Assembly: GCF_001269885.1 (NCBI RefSeq)
Contig: NZ_LHVH01000017.1
Span: 62,001 to 126,000, forward strand
Length of the DNA: 64,000 nt
DNA from: Pseudomonas kilonensis
GTDB lineage: Bacteria > Pseudomonadota > Gammaproteobacteria > Pseudomonadales > Pseudomonadaceae
Reading direction: 5' to 3'
The notes beneath the pieces are model-generated. The model was not told the origin of the DNA and did not search any database. It saw nothing but the letters and a program-made list of their open reading frames with translations. This document shows positions 38,243-47,403 of the stretch, piece after piece. Numbering within the stretch: position 1 is the stretch's first letter; every line of letters starts with the position of its first letter. The position numbers and the translations under genes are program-made.

Positions 38243-41200
38243 TTATGGCCGCTCCTTTGGAAAGAACACCTGCTGGGCCTGGTCCACGGCAATTTCGCTG
38301 CGGTAATGATTGATCAACTGACGCTGGCTAAAGCCCTTTGTAGAGACCTCGGCCACGCCCAGCAGCACCTGCTCCACTGTTTTCAGGCGTGCCGCAAGGA
38401 ACGTACGGGCAGGCACCCAGTTCGTGGAGTAGAGGAAGTCGGCGAACCAGAGGGTCTTGCCGGTCTTCTTGTCCTTGATTTCATACCTGTCGAGGTAACC
38501 ATGTGTGCGGCCCTTGATGCGTTGGCGGTTGATCCGTTTGGTGATGGAAATACGGTTACGGTCTTTCAGCCAGATCACGCCGCTCATGGTCGGAGGGCTC
38601 TGCTTGATGATGTTCAGTACGGTTTCGAATTCCTGTTCATAGAGCGACTTCGATTCTCTTTTGAGGCGCAATCGCAAGGCTTCGGTCGAGCGCTGCTGCG
38701 CCTCTGATATTTCAATCGTTTCGTTGGTGGCAACGCCTTGTGCCTGGTCGAGTGCCTTCCTGATCGCGATGCCGACCTTCTCCATCCTGCTGGCGTGGGC
38801 ATTGAGGATCATTGCCACACCGGCCGGTGTCCGGCCTGGCTTTTCCACGTCTTGTTCAATTTGCGCCTTGAACGCAGTCAGCCCGTCGATCAGGGCTTGG
38901 CCTTTGCGAACGCTCGTGTCCAGTGAAGGGACTGCCAGGGGAGGCGGGTCGGACATCACGTGGGGCGCCCATTCGCCGGTTTCCTTGCGGTGGAACGAGG
39001 CGATGATTTCATCCGAGAACGGATTCTTCACATCGACCCAATCCGTTTCCTCGTGCAGCTGCGATAAGCGAGGCTCGCCACTGATGACGCCCCAGAAGCG
39101 GGCCCTGATGAATTTTTTCCTGGGCCGTGGACGTGGCTCATGAGCGCGGCCTGATCTTCGCCGGTTGCTTCGCTCATCGAGGGCTTGGGCCAACTGGCGC
39201 AACGCTCGTCTTCTACAATCGCCTATCTGCCGGGTCAGGCGAGTGAGTTGTGCAGGGCTGGCGCTGTCCTGGTATTCGCTACCCATGTAGTCGAGATGTT
39301 CTTCGATGGCGGCGAACTGTTCCGTCAGGCTGCCCAGTGCATCGATTTGTTCATCCAGCCGGATCATGCTTCGCTCATCCACGGCGTCGCGCAGGCTTTG
39401 GAAGGCCACCGTCGCGTTGTCGACAATCCGGTTAATTTCCACCCAGCCTTCAGGCATCGTCTCGACGCTTTCAAGAGACAGGCAGAGGTGGCGGTACATA
39501 TCCAGCTGGATAAGTCGCAGATCGTCACTGTTGTAGGTCGGCATCTTTCCACGGTACTGGCGGACAAACTCAAAGCCTTCGCGTCCCAACTCCTTGAGCC
39601 TGGAAAAACGGGTCTCCATGTAGTCCAGGCGCTCGATCATGTCGTGACCGGCGTTGATCATGGTATTGGCCGCATCGATGTGTTGTTGCTCCAGCACCTT
39701 GACCTCGGACGTGATCATGCCCATGGCATCGGTAATGGCAGGCGTAAAGCGCTCTCGCAATACATCCATTTCCGCAAAGGTGAAATTCACTTGCGCGTTC
39801 AGGTAACCAAGGCTGACGCGAGGGTAATCGGGGCGTGACTGGAAGACCGGCCATTCAATCAACGTCTTCAGCGCTTTTTCGTAGTTTTTTCGCTGGGCTT
39901 CCAGGGTCGTCAGGTACTCCACACGCTTGGTTTCCCGGGCCGCGCCGGACGCCTGGTTCATTTCCTGCGCGTCCATGGTCAGCAACGTCTGGTTCGCCGG
40001 TTTCTGTTCTTCAAACTGGTTGAGTTCGGCCAGCAGCTCCACGCTGCGGCGTCGTGCCTCGGCGACGACCTTCTGCCGAGCACCTTTTGAGCCGCCGCCG
40101 CGCAAGCGCAAGCGGGTATCGATCTGCCACTGGCCGTGCGCATCATGGATCAGCGGAGGGCCGGTGCGGGCCCCATCAATGATGCAGGCCTGGTCGCCCT
40201 CTACGGTGACCTCGAACCATTTTCCCGTCATTTTCGCGTACCACTTCCCCTCTTTCTCATAGAGACCCTTGAGCACGCCTTCGGTCCTGGGTTGTCCAGG
40301 GGAATCGGGGGCCGCGATGCTGAAGCTATCGAGCAGATTGGCGCGCTTGCTCGACCTGCCGATCAACGCACCACTGGTATGAACGACCTCGTAGTGCTCT
40401 TGCGGCAGCTCTGGCTTGGTGAGCGGCGCGAGCGTTTCGATCGTGAGCTTGGGTTTGGGCACTGGCGGGATTTGTGGCGGGGCAATCTCCGGGGCTTCTG
40501 TCGGACGGCTACCTTTGCTCGCCCTGGTGCCGTCAATCACGTAATGGATGATCCCCAAGGAGACGTTCAACAACACATCGACAAAGAGCGCCCACTTGTC
40601 CTGGCTATTGGTTTCTTCGTCACTCTGCGTCAGCTGTTCAAGGTCGTCCAGGATCTGCCAGAGCCAGGTCGCGGTGGCCACCGTGGTGCCGAGGTAGGGC
40701 AGCGCCAGATTGAAAATCAGCCAGCCGGCCTGCTTGAAAGACTCCCAACGGCTTTCGCGATTGGAGACCGACTGATGATCGGCGAGTGTGACCAAGGCAT
40801 TGGCGTTGGCCCGGAACAACAGTGGCAGGAAGTCGGCACCCAGGGTCTCGTCACTAAGATTGACAGGACCGTTATTGGACAAGGACTCCAGTGGGGATGC
40901 CGCGAACTCCACGATGGTCCAGGGCGAGGGCAGGGCGCCTGGAAAGACATCGCGGCCGTAGGTTTCTCGTACCCCATCGGGCAGCCACGCCAGTACCGAT
41001 TGGCGCAAGGGTGCGTTTTGCCTGATGGTGTACAGCAAGTTGCTGAACGACGGGAACTGCCACAGCTGCGGTTCAAGCAACGGGCGATACAGCAGGCAAG
41101 GACCGGCACTTGGCGTCTGCGGGCCGATCACGAACATGTTGGCAACGATGTCCTCCGAAAGCCCCAACTGCAGCTCGGGCACGAAGGCCAGTTTGCGCAG

Positions 41201-42844
41201 GACGATGGTTTGCCCGTCTACCTTGCGGTCGTCTTCCTGGGGCTCCATCAGCGCCGCGACATAACGACAACCGCGCTCATCGATATTGCCCCACCCACGG
41301 AGTTTGCCTTCCAGCGCAAGCATGGGCAGCTGTATGCGCAACTGTGAGGTGTACAGGTTTTCGCGGCGGGTCGACTCCGCCGGGTCATCGAGCAGTTTGC
41401 GCTTGATCAGGTCGGGATAAACGCGACCGATATCGACTTGGGTGATGAGCTTCTCGACGTAGTCCACCGTCAACCACGCGGGCAACACGGTCGCGTCGAG
41501 GGACCTCACCGTCTTGCTGCCCGTGGGCAGGGCAATCAGGTTTTGCAACGCCAGATCGACGAGGTTGAACTGGGTGGTATCCAACTTGAAGGGCACAACG
41601 AAGGAGCCCCAGACAACCGGGCTTTTTATCTCGATCTCGATTTTTTCCGGGTCCAGCGTCGAAGCGTCGTCGTGGTCGGATTGCATCTGCGTTTTCAGCG
41701 CCTGCGACGCATACGTTTTGATGGGGGGAATGTCGTCCAGGTAGGTTTTGCCGGCGTGGGAGCTGCTCAGCGCCGAAAGATTCTTCATGTATTGGGCGAA
41801 CAGGATCTGGTCGGAGATCGATGCTGTCTGCAGCCACTCGGGCAACTGTTTTTGAAACCAGCTTTCGCCAGGTCCTATGTCCATTCCGCTGGGGGCCGAT
41901 GGTTCGTCGTCAGCAAAGGTCGGATTTAAGTTGATGTTGGGGATGCCAAGGACCTTGACCTGCACGGTGATGATCGCGCAGGCCTTGCTGTCGAAAATAT
42001 TGCCGTTGGGCTCATAGAGCTGCCAGCGAATTGTCGTCGGATGGACCAGGATGCCCAGATGCTCTGAAAGGGCTTGTCCCAACGCCTGCCGTGAAGCGAA
42101 CTTTTCATAACCGTTGAGCAACGAGTGCGCCAGGATGACCTCCTTGTTGTCAATCTGGCCAATCAGCACCACCAGCGAGTTTTCATTCACGCGGTTGACC
42201 TCGTCGCCGTCGACCTTCTCGATGTCGACCAGATACGCGTGGCTGTCATAGCTGTCCTTACGGTCCTGTGGATCGGGGTACAGGAACAGTTGCCGGGCCA
42301 TGTCGCATTCAGCCGCCGTCCAGCCCTCGATCTGCTTGACGTCCCAGAGCATGCGCAGCGTGTGGGAGAGTTCATGCCAGCGTGGGCCGTAATTGCCGAA
42401 CGGCGTGTTCCAGTACGCCAGTTGTTGCTCCTGGCTGGCCGGCAACATGGCCGGTAGCAGCTCGTTGATCAAACGGCCGATCTGGTCGATGCGCACCGGC
42501 AAATGCACCTCGGGCACGGTGATCGGCAATTGGGTCAGGAAGTGCAGCCCTTCAATCAACAACGTGGGTTTGCTCTGGTCCACCCGCGAGGCGAGCAAAT
42601 CGCTGAGCGATTCATAACGGGTGGGGAGCGCTACGATCTCACCGCCGACGATGTCCCAGGCTGGTTCGCCGATGACGGTGGTATGCGGGTCTAGATCCAG
42701 TGAGGGGTACAGCTTCTTGAGCGCGTCCCGCAGGAGTATGGCCGCCACTTCCGGGTAGGTGGGGCCAGCGAGCAACTGGTTGAGCAGCGTGCTCCTGATA
42801 CTCGCGTTGAATGCCGGGTCGGTGCCGGTAGGGTCTGATGTCAT
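38243..42844 (-). CDS. Giant uncharacterised toxin-like protein
   Basis: 1533 aa, no signal peptide. The overall layout resembles the large pseudomonad dermonecrotic-toxin-like proteins: an N-terminal helical part (LRDALKKLYPSLDLDPHTT; NTPFGNYGPRWHELSHTLRML), two hydrophobic segments near residues 700-730 (AGWLIFNLALPYLGTTVATA) and 750-770 (FVDVLLNVSLGIIHYVI), a central beta-rich part (GKWYAKMTGKWFEVTVEGDQ), a long helical/coiled region and a basic C-terminus (ITKRINRQRIKGRTHGYLDRY). No catalytic motif recognised. It lies downstream of, and convergent with, the MocR gene. Function unknown; effector or toxin is inference. Confidence 0.6.
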   Translation of the reverse strand: MTSDPTGTDPAFNASIRSTLLNQLLAGPTYPEVAAILLRDALKKLYPSLDLDPHTTVIGEPAWDIVGGEIVALPTRYESLSDLLASRVDQSKPTLLIEGLHFLTQLPITVPEVHLPVRIDQIGRLINELLPAMLPASQEQQLAYWNTPFGNYGPRWHELSHTLRMLWDVKQIEGWTAAECDMARQLFLYPDPQDRKDSYDSHAYLVDIEKVDGDEVNRVNENSLVVLIGQIDNKEVILAHSLLNGYEKFASRQALGQALSEHLGILVHPTTIRWQLYEPNGNIFDSKACAIITVQVKVLGIPNINLNPTFADDEPSAPSGMDIGPGESWFQKQLPEWLQTASISDQILFAQYMKNLSALSSSHAGKTYLDDIPPIKTYASQALKTQMQSDHDDASTLDPEKIEIEIKSPVVWGSFVVPFKLDTTQFNLVDLALQNLIALPTGSKTVRSLDATVLPAWLTVDYVEKLITQVDIGRVYPDLIKRKLLDDPAESTRRENLYTSQLRIQLPMLALEGKLRGWGNIDERGCRYVAALMEPQEDDRKVDGQTIVLRKLAFVPELQLGLSEDIVANMFVIGPQTPSAGPCLLYRPLLEPQLWQFPSFSNLLYTIRQNAPLRQSVLAWLPDGVRETYGRDVFPGALPSPWTIVEFAASPLESLSNNGPVNLSDETLGADFLPLLFRANANALVTLADHQSVSNRESRWESFKQAGWLIFNLALPYLGTTVATATWLWQILDDLEQLTQSDEETNSQDKWALFVDVLLNVSLGIIHYVIDGTRASKGSRPTEAPEIAPPQIPPVPKPKLTIETLAPLTKPELPQEHYEVVHTSGALIGRSSKRANLLDSFSIAAPDSPGQPRTEGVLKGLYEKEGKWYAKMTGKWFEVTVEGDQACIIDGARTGPPLIHDAHGQWQIDTRLRLRGGGSKGARQKVVAEARRRSVELLAELNQFEEQKPANQTLLTMDAQEMNQASGAARETKRVEYLTTLEAQRKNYEKALKTLIEWPVFQSRPDYPRVSLGYLNAQVNFTFAEMDVLRERFTPAITDAMGMITSEVKVLEQQHIDAANTMINAGHDMIERLDYMETRFSRLKELGREGFEFVRQYRGKMPTYNSDDLRLIQLDMYRHLCLSLESVETMPEGWVEINRIVDNATVAFQSLRDAVDERSMIRLDEQIDALGSLTEQFAAIEEHLDYMGSEYQDSASPAQLTRLTRQIGDCRRRALRQLAQALDERSNRRRSGRAHEPRPRPRKKFIRARFWGVISGEPRLSQLHEETDWVDVKNPFSDEIIASFHRKETGEWAPHVMSDPPPLAVPSLDTSVRKGQALIDGLTAFKAQIEQDVEKPGRTPAGVAMILNAHASRMEKVGIAIRKALDQAQGVATNETIEISEAQQRSTEALRLRLKRESKSLYEQEFETVLNIIKQSPPTMSGVIWLKDRNRISITKRINRQRIKGRTHGYLDRYEIKDKKTGKTLWFADFLYSTNWVPARTFLAARLKTVEQVLLGVAEVSTKGFSQRQLINHYRSEIAVDQAQQVFFPKERP

Positions 42845-42872
42845 CTGAGTTGTCCCTGTCTCGAGATGGATG

Positions 42873-42903
42873 AAAACCCCGAAGCCGAATGCTTCGGGGT
42901 TTT
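42873..42903 (-). terminator. Terminator of the polyamine operon
   Basis: Perfect stem AAAACCCCGAAGC / GCTTCGGGGTTTT with a five-base loop, between the polyamine-binding protein gene and the giant gene. It is symmetric, so it can terminate in both directions. Confidence 0.88.
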
Positions 42904-42951
42904 CATGCTAGAGAGGCAAGGGACGGGGCAGGTGGTAACTATGTATACGCT

Positions 42952-42976
42952 GGTGGGAGCAAAGCTTGCTCCCACC
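42952..42976. repeat. Short REP-like palindrome
   Basis: GGTGGGAGCAAAGCTTGCTC plus complement, a compact single hairpin just beyond the polyamine-binding protein stop. Confidence 0.7.
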
Positions 42977-42983
42977 ATGGCCT

Positions 42984-44084
42984 TCATTGGCCGGATTTGA
43001 TCCGGGTCCAGGCCCGCGTGCGTGCGCGCTCGGCGTCCCGGGGCAAGGGTTGCAGGGTGTAGAGCGTGGTCATGGCCGCAGCGGTCGGGTACAGGTTGGG
43101 GTTGCCACGGATCGCCGGGTCGACCATTTCGGTGGCGTCCTTGTTCGGGTTCGGGTAGCCGACAAAATCACTCACCGGCGCGATCACCTGCGGTTGCAGC
43201 AAGTAGTTGATGAAGGTGTAGGCGTCGTCCGGGTTTTTCGCGCCTTTGGGGATGGCGAGCATGTCGAACCAGATCGGCGCGCCTTCCTTGGGCAGGCGCA
43301 TGTCCACGGTCACGCCGTTCTTGGCTTCCTTGGCGCGGTTGGCCGCCTGGGAGAAGCTGCCGGAATAGCCCACCGCCACGCAGATCTCACCGTTGGCGAT
43401 GTCGGCCATGTACTTGGACGAGTGGAAGTAAGTGATGTACGGGCGCACCTTCATCATCAGCGCCTCAGCCTTGGCGTAGTCCGCCGGCTTCTTGCTGTTG
43501 GGGTCCAGGCCCAGGTGCTGCAAGGCCAGGGGCAGGATCTCCGACGGCGAATCGAGCAGCGCCACGCCGCACTGCTTGAGCTTGCTGATGTTCTCTTCCT
43601 TGAAGATCAGGTCCCAACTGTCCACCGGCGCGCTATCACCCAGGGCGGCCTTGACCTTGTCCGGGTTGAAGCCGATCAGGATGGTGCCGTACATGTAGGG
43701 CACGGCGAACTTGTTGCCCGGGTCGTTGGCTTCGATCAGCTTCATCAGCTTGGGGTCGAGGTGGTTCCAGTTCGGCAGCTTGCTGCGGTCCAGGGGCTGG
43801 AACACCCCGGCTTCGATCTGCTTGGCCAGGAACACGTTGGACGGCACCACCACGTCATAGCCGGAGTTGCCTGTCAGCAGCTTGGCCTCCAGGGCCTCGT
43901 TGGTGTCGAAGATGTCGTAGACCAGCTTGACCTGGCTGTTCTGCGCCTTGAAATCCTCCAGGGCCTTGGGCGTGATGTAGTCGAACCAGTTGTAGACGCG
44001 CAAGGTGCGCTCCTCGGCCTGCACAGCGCCGCAAAGCAGCGCGGCGCACACGGCTGGAGCCATTAAACGCTTGAGTCTGTTCAT
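42984..44084 (-). CDS. Polyamine ABC transporter substrate-binding protein (PotF/SpuD type)
   Basis: 366 aa periplasmic protein. Signal peptide (MNRLKRLMAPAVCAALLCGAVQA), then the PotF/PotD start RTLRVYNWFDYITPKALEDF. The residues VYNWFDY and the SGYDVVVPSNVFLAKQIEAG block are typical of putrescine/spermidine binders. AGGAA precedes 44084; an in-frame ATG at 44099 is less likely. It lies 11 bp after aphA, the order of P. aeruginosa PA1409-PA1410, so it probably imports the acetylpolyamines that AphA deacetylates. No permease genes are here. Confidence 0.92.
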   Translation of the reverse strand: MNRLKRLMAPAVCAALLCGAVQAEERTLRVYNWFDYITPKALEDFKAQNSQVKLVYDIFDTNEALEAKLLTGNSGYDVVVPSNVFLAKQIEAGVFQPLDRSKLPNWNHLDPKLMKLIEANDPGNKFAVPYMYGTILIGFNPDKVKAALGDSAPVDSWDLIFKEENISKLKQCGVALLDSPSEILPLALQHLGLDPNSKKPADYAKAEALMMKVRPYITYFHSSKYMADIANGEICVAVGYSGSFSQAANRAKEAKNGVTVDMRLPKEGAPIWFDMLAIPKGAKNPDDAYTFINYLLQPQVIAPVSDFVGYPNPNKDATEMVDPAIRGNPNLYPTAAAMTTLYTLQPLPRDAERARTRAWTRIKSGQ

Positions 44085-44095
44085 GCTGTGATTCC

Positions 44096-45127
44096 TCATG
44101 GGGCGCTTTGGAAACCTTCAAGAACGTTCACGGCATTGATGCCGATTTCTGCCACCGCGTAGCCGCCTTCCATCACGAACAATGTTGGCTTGCCGAGCGC
44201 CGCGATGCGCTTGCCCATCGCCAGGTAATCCGGGCTGTCGAGCTTGAATTGCGAGATGGGGTCGTCCTTGAAAGTGTCCACGCCCAGGGACACGACAATG
44301 ACATCGGCGTCGTAACCGCGGATTTGCCCGCAGGCCTGCTCCAGCGCCGCGCTCCAGGTGTCCCAGCCTGAGCCGGCCGGCAAAGGGTAGTTGAAGTTGA
44401 AGCCCTCGCCGTCGCCCTCGCCACGCTCGTCGGCATAACCCAGGAAAAACGGAAATTCCGCCTCCGGATGGCCGTGGATCGAGGCGAATAACACGTCGCT
44501 GCGCTCATAGAAAATCGATTGGGTGCCGTTGCCGTGGTGGTAATCCACATCCAGGATCGCGACCTTCTTATGACCCTGGTCGAGAAAGGCCTGGGCGGCG
44601 ATGGCCGCGTTGTTGAGGTAGCAATAACCGCCCATCAAATCGCCAGCGGCGTGGTGCCCCGGTGGGCGGCATAACGCAAAGGCACTGCGCGCCCCACGCT
44701 GGATATCCGCCTGGGCGGTGAGGGCGACTTGCGCGGCGCTGTAGGCCGCCTGCCAAGTGCCGGCGGTAATCGGCGCGCCCGCGTCGAAACTGTAATAACC
44801 CAGTTGGCCATGCAGGCTGGTGGGGATGACCGTGCGAAAGGTCCGCGCCGGCCAGGTGAAGGGCAACAAATCGCCCTCGCGGTTGTACTTGGCCCAGCGG
44901 TCCCAGGCGCCTTTGAAAAACTCCAGGTACGCCGCGCTGTGGATGCGCTGGATCGGCCCCAAGCCAAAATCCTGCGGCGCCTCCACCGGCCCCAGCCCCT
45001 GCGTCTTGACCCGCTCCAACACGTGATCGGCCCGGGATGGCATCTCGAAGCAGGGCATCAATTGTCCGTCCATCAACTCGCAGCGGCCGTGGTGCAGGTG
45101 GTGATCGTCTGAGTAGATCGTCAGCAT
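44096..45127 (-). CDS. aphA: Acetylpolyamine amidohydrolase AphA (histone-deacetylase family)
   Basis: 343 aa. Zinc-dependent deacetylation of acetylputrescine and acetylcadaverine to free diamines. Begins MLTIYSDDHHLHHGRCEL as PA1409 does. Catalytic and zinc residues are seen in CRPPGHHAAGD (His pair), VAILDVDYHHGNGTQ (Asp and His zinc ligands) and SLGVDTFKDDP (Asp ligand), with the catalytic region completed by EGGYAV. The start at 45127 is preferred over 45163 by homology. Confidence 0.93.
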   Translation of the reverse strand: MLTIYSDDHHLHHGRCELMDGQLMPCFEMPSRADHVLERVKTQGLGPVEAPQDFGLGPIQRIHSAAYLEFFKGAWDRWAKYNREGDLLPFTWPARTFRTVIPTSLHGQLGYYSFDAGAPITAGTWQAAYSAAQVALTAQADIQRGARSAFALCRPPGHHAAGDLMGGYCYLNNAAIAAQAFLDQGHKKVAILDVDYHHGNGTQSIFYERSDVLFASIHGHPEAEFPFFLGYADERGEGDGEGFNFNYPLPAGSGWDTWSAALEQACGQIRGYDADVIVVSLGVDTFKDDPISQFKLDSPDYLAMGKRIAALGKPTLFVMEGGYAVAEIGINAVNVLEGFQSAP

Positions 45128-45622
45128 TTTTTTGTTCTCCGCAAGGCTGGTCGGTTTGAACACAGTCTTGCGGCGGGAGGCGTTTCAGAGAACGGCAGGA
45201 GAGGCCAAAAGGGGATCGAAATGGCCAATAAGTTTGACCGTAAATCGCCCCTTGTTGGCGCGGGTGTGCGCGGGGTTGGGGCATAAGGGCGGCTTAGATG
45301 GCGACGCGATGATTTTGTGGCGAGGGAGTCCCCGCCACGTCTTCGACGCTGCGCTGTCGCGCAAGGAACTAGAGCGACGTCCACGAGATATCTGTTCCAG
45401 AAGCGGAACGCGGAGCGTCCCTGGCGACATTCCCACGCAGGAGCGTGGGAACGATCGAAAACTTTGACCGTAAATCGCCCCCTTGTTGGCGCGGGTTTGC
45501 GCTGGTTCGGGGCGTTGGGAACCAGGGCTATCTGAGGCCATATAATGACGGGGTAGCGAAGTGCTGAAGCGAGCCTTCCAGCTTGAAAGCCAGCTTCGTT
45601 TTTTTGTTGCCAGCCGCTAAAT
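45128..45622. other. Gene-free mosaic of repeats
   Basis: About 490 bp without a supported gene. A direct repeat containing TTTGACCGTAAATCGCCCC and TTGTTGGCGCGGG occurs at 45233-45264 and 45464-45496, with three short palindromes between: GTGGCGAGGGAGTCCCCGCC region (45317-45338), GTTCC..GGAAC (about 45394-45409) and TTCCCACGC..GCGTGGGAA (about 45430-45451). A TATAAT lies at 45541-45546 and a T7 run at about 45599-45605. Confidence 0.6.
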
Positions 45623-45644
45623 AAAAAAGCGGCCGATGGGCCGC
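45623..45644 (-). terminator. Rho-independent terminator of the small bicistron
   Basis: Read on the minus strand: GCGGCCC ATC GGCCGC followed by six T residues, 22 bp after the stop of the 70-aa gene. Confidence 0.85.
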
Positions 45645-45665
45645 CTAATGCTTACTTTGTGGGGG

Positions 45666-45878
45666 TTACGCGCTGGCAGATAGCTTGACCAAGCGCGAGC
45701 CTGCGAGTGCACCATCAGGCTCATCGGAGGACCCACGACGGATGCGGTCGAGTATCCGCAAATCCATTGAGCTTGTGACACGAGCTTTGCGCAAGCCGCG
45801 TACGTACAAGCAGTCAAAGTTGTCCTGCCCTTTATGTTTGCCGGCCTTCCCGCGTTGGGTTGCTTTCAATTTGCTCAT
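45666..45878 (-). CDS. Small basic protein, second gene of a bicistron
   Basis: 70 aa, rich in Lys/Arg, starting MSKLKATQRGKAGKHKGQDN and containing LRILDRIRRGSSDEPDGALAG. A good AGAGGTGA Shine-Dalgarno lies before the ATG, the gene follows the 208-aa gene by 27 bp, and a clear terminator follows. Base composition is visibly less G+C-rich than the neighbours. Not recognised; nucleic-acid binding would fit its charge but is a guess. Confidence 0.6.
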   Translation of the reverse strand: MSKLKATQRGKAGKHKGQDNFDCLYVRGLRKARVTSSMDLRILDRIRRGSSDEPDGALAGSRLVKLSASA

Positions 45879-45905
45879 TTTTCGATCACCTCTGAAATGA
45901 TGCTA

Positions 45906-46532
45906 TTACTCATCAAGAGTCAACACAAGGGCACCGTTTACCATCTGAAATTCATTTTCGACGTATATAGGGACTGCACCGGGTAACGGGCTATCTATTT
46001 CAATGAGTTCCGCACCAATGATCTTGCAGTACTGAGTAACGGCAAGCACGCAAAGCTGGATGACTCTTCTCTTCAACGGGTGTGAACCACTCTCCCGCTT
46101 GGGATGGCCTTCCAGTAGTTTGATCCGTACAACGGTGCGTTTGCCGCTGGGTGTGGCGAAGCATAGACCGCACAGTAGATTCCCGTACCACAGCGCAAGG
46201 TCAAGATGTCGGGCATCGCTTTTGATGACCTCTGGAGAGTCATGCCAGGGGAAGCCATGGTCTGATTCCCATAGATTAAATTGTTCGAGCGCATCAGCAT
46301 CGATGTTGCCGAAGCGCACCAGTGCAAAATCAACACCAGACGCTCGTTCAGGATCTGCTGGTTCTTGTGCTAGCAACGTCAATAGCTCGTTGGAAGCTGT
46401 ACGGGCCGCACAGGCATAAGCCCGCCATTCCTCATATTTGCGCCGTATAACTTTCCCCACTTCCAAATCCTTGATATCAACTTTTTTCGCACCCCCCTCT
46501 AGAAGAATGTGATGCTTAAAGTGTTTCAGCAA
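45906..46532 (-). CDS. Unknown protein with GNAT-like C-terminal pattern
   Basis: Up to 208 aa. The C-terminal half (KRRVIQLCVLAVTQYCKIIGAELIEIDSP then GAVPIYVENEFQMV) has the helix-strand-YxxxxF pattern of GNAT acetyltransferases, but the acetyl-CoA loop (R/Q-x-x-G-x-G/A) is not visible, so this is tentative. The start is unclear: the longest frame starts with TTG at 46532 without Shine-Dalgarno, and a GTG about 60 bp further in has a better AAGGA. The 5' end may be truncated by the repeat copy upstream. First gene of the bicistron. Confidence 0.55.
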   Translation of the reverse strand: MLKHFKHHILLEGGAKKVDIKDLEVGKVIRRKYEEWRAYACAARTASNELLTLLAQEPADPERASGVDFALVRFGNIDADALEQFNLWESDHGFPWHDSPEVIKSDARHLDLALWYGNLLCGLCFATPSGKRTVVRIKLLEGHPKRESGSHPLKRRVIQLCVLAVTQYCKIIGAELIEIDSPLPGAVPIYVENEFQMVNGALVLTLDE

Positions 46533-46582
46533 TTACTGACGGGATTGGCCGCCAAGCCGTTCGCTGATGTCAGCGACGAGGA

Positions 46583-46680
46583 GACGATAGGGGTTGAATG
46601 TATGGCCCACAAGTCGGCGGGTTCCGGTGTAGTTGTAGGCAAAGGCGCAAGGATGCGTGGCTTGGCGGAAGGGCTGAGCA
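46583..46680. repeat. Dispersed ~95-bp element, copy A
   Basis: Contains GTAGTTGTAGGCAAAGGCGC and AAGGATGCGTGGCTTGGCGG. Direct-orientation partner of copy B at about 47404-47500, on the other side of the DUF6124 gene. Confidence 0.7.
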
Positions 46681-46702
46681 ATCCGTCAGACGCGCCTTAC
46701 AA

Positions 46703-46800
46703 CCCGTGGCGAGGGAGCTTGCTCCCGCTGGGCTGCGAAGCGGCCCTAAAATCTTGCGGTCGCTGCGCCGCCGAGCGGGAGCAAGCTCCCTCGCCACGGG
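46703..46800. repeat. REPIN of the GTGGCGAGGGAGC class
   Basis: CCCGTGGCGAGGGAGCTTGC arms with inner arms GCTGCGAAGC/GCTGCGCCGC. It lies just downstream of the DUF6124 gene and may help terminate it. Confidence 0.85.
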
Positions 46801-46816
46801 GTTGTTGGTGCTGCGG

Positions 46817-47176
46817 TTAGCGCGGGTCGACGTTATCCAGCACTCGGTTCGCCAGCAATGAACTCATCTCGATCAGTTGCTGGATGCCGAGGGCGATGTG
46901 GCGGCGGGGGCCTTCCAGATCGAAAGCCAGGTTGCTGATCATCGCGTCGGCGGATGCCAGGTTTTCGCTGAGGTTGGCGAGCAGGCATTCGTTGTCGGCG
47001 TTTTTTGCGACGGTGAAGAGCTGGCCCGGTTTGGACGTATCCTCGGACTTTTCCGGTTTCGGATGCAGGTAATAATCCAAGGCGCGCCTTTCTGCTTCGT
47101 CTTGTTTCTTCGTTTTGGATTGGGTGGACGCAGAGGTGCGATCTGCTTCGGGGGGATTCGGTGTTGGCTTGAACAT
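46817..47176 (-). CDS. DUF6124 family protein
   Basis: 119 aa. Disordered, Lys/Glu-rich N-terminus (DRTSASTQSKTKKQDEAERR) and a helical C-terminal block LLANLSENLASADAMISNLAFDLEGPRRHIALGIQQLIEM that is typical of DUF6124. No signal peptide. The family is small, multicopy and largely confined to pseudomonads; function unknown. An in-frame ATG at 47191 is an alternative start. Confidence 0.78.
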   Translation of the reverse strand: MFKPTPNPPEADRTSASTQSKTKKQDEAERRALDYYLHPKPEKSEDTSKPGQLFTVAKNADNECLLANLSENLASADAMISNLAFDLEGPRRHIALGIQQLIEMSSLLANRVLDNVDPR

Positions 47177-47403
47177 GTGCTGATACTCCATGGTTAAGCC
47201 GCAACCTCTTCCCTACTAAAAGAAGGGTGGCGGCTGTACGCAGGTTAGTAGACCGGGGAGATCAGCATTGCCGGCGCGCCGAAGCGCCCTGCGCACAGCC
47301 ACCATCAAGGACAGGTTAGCAACCTGCTTGGATGGAGAGCTCGTGCATCTTACTGACACAACCTCGGGCTACTAAACCCGACCACTGATGGGCAGTGGCA
47401 GGG

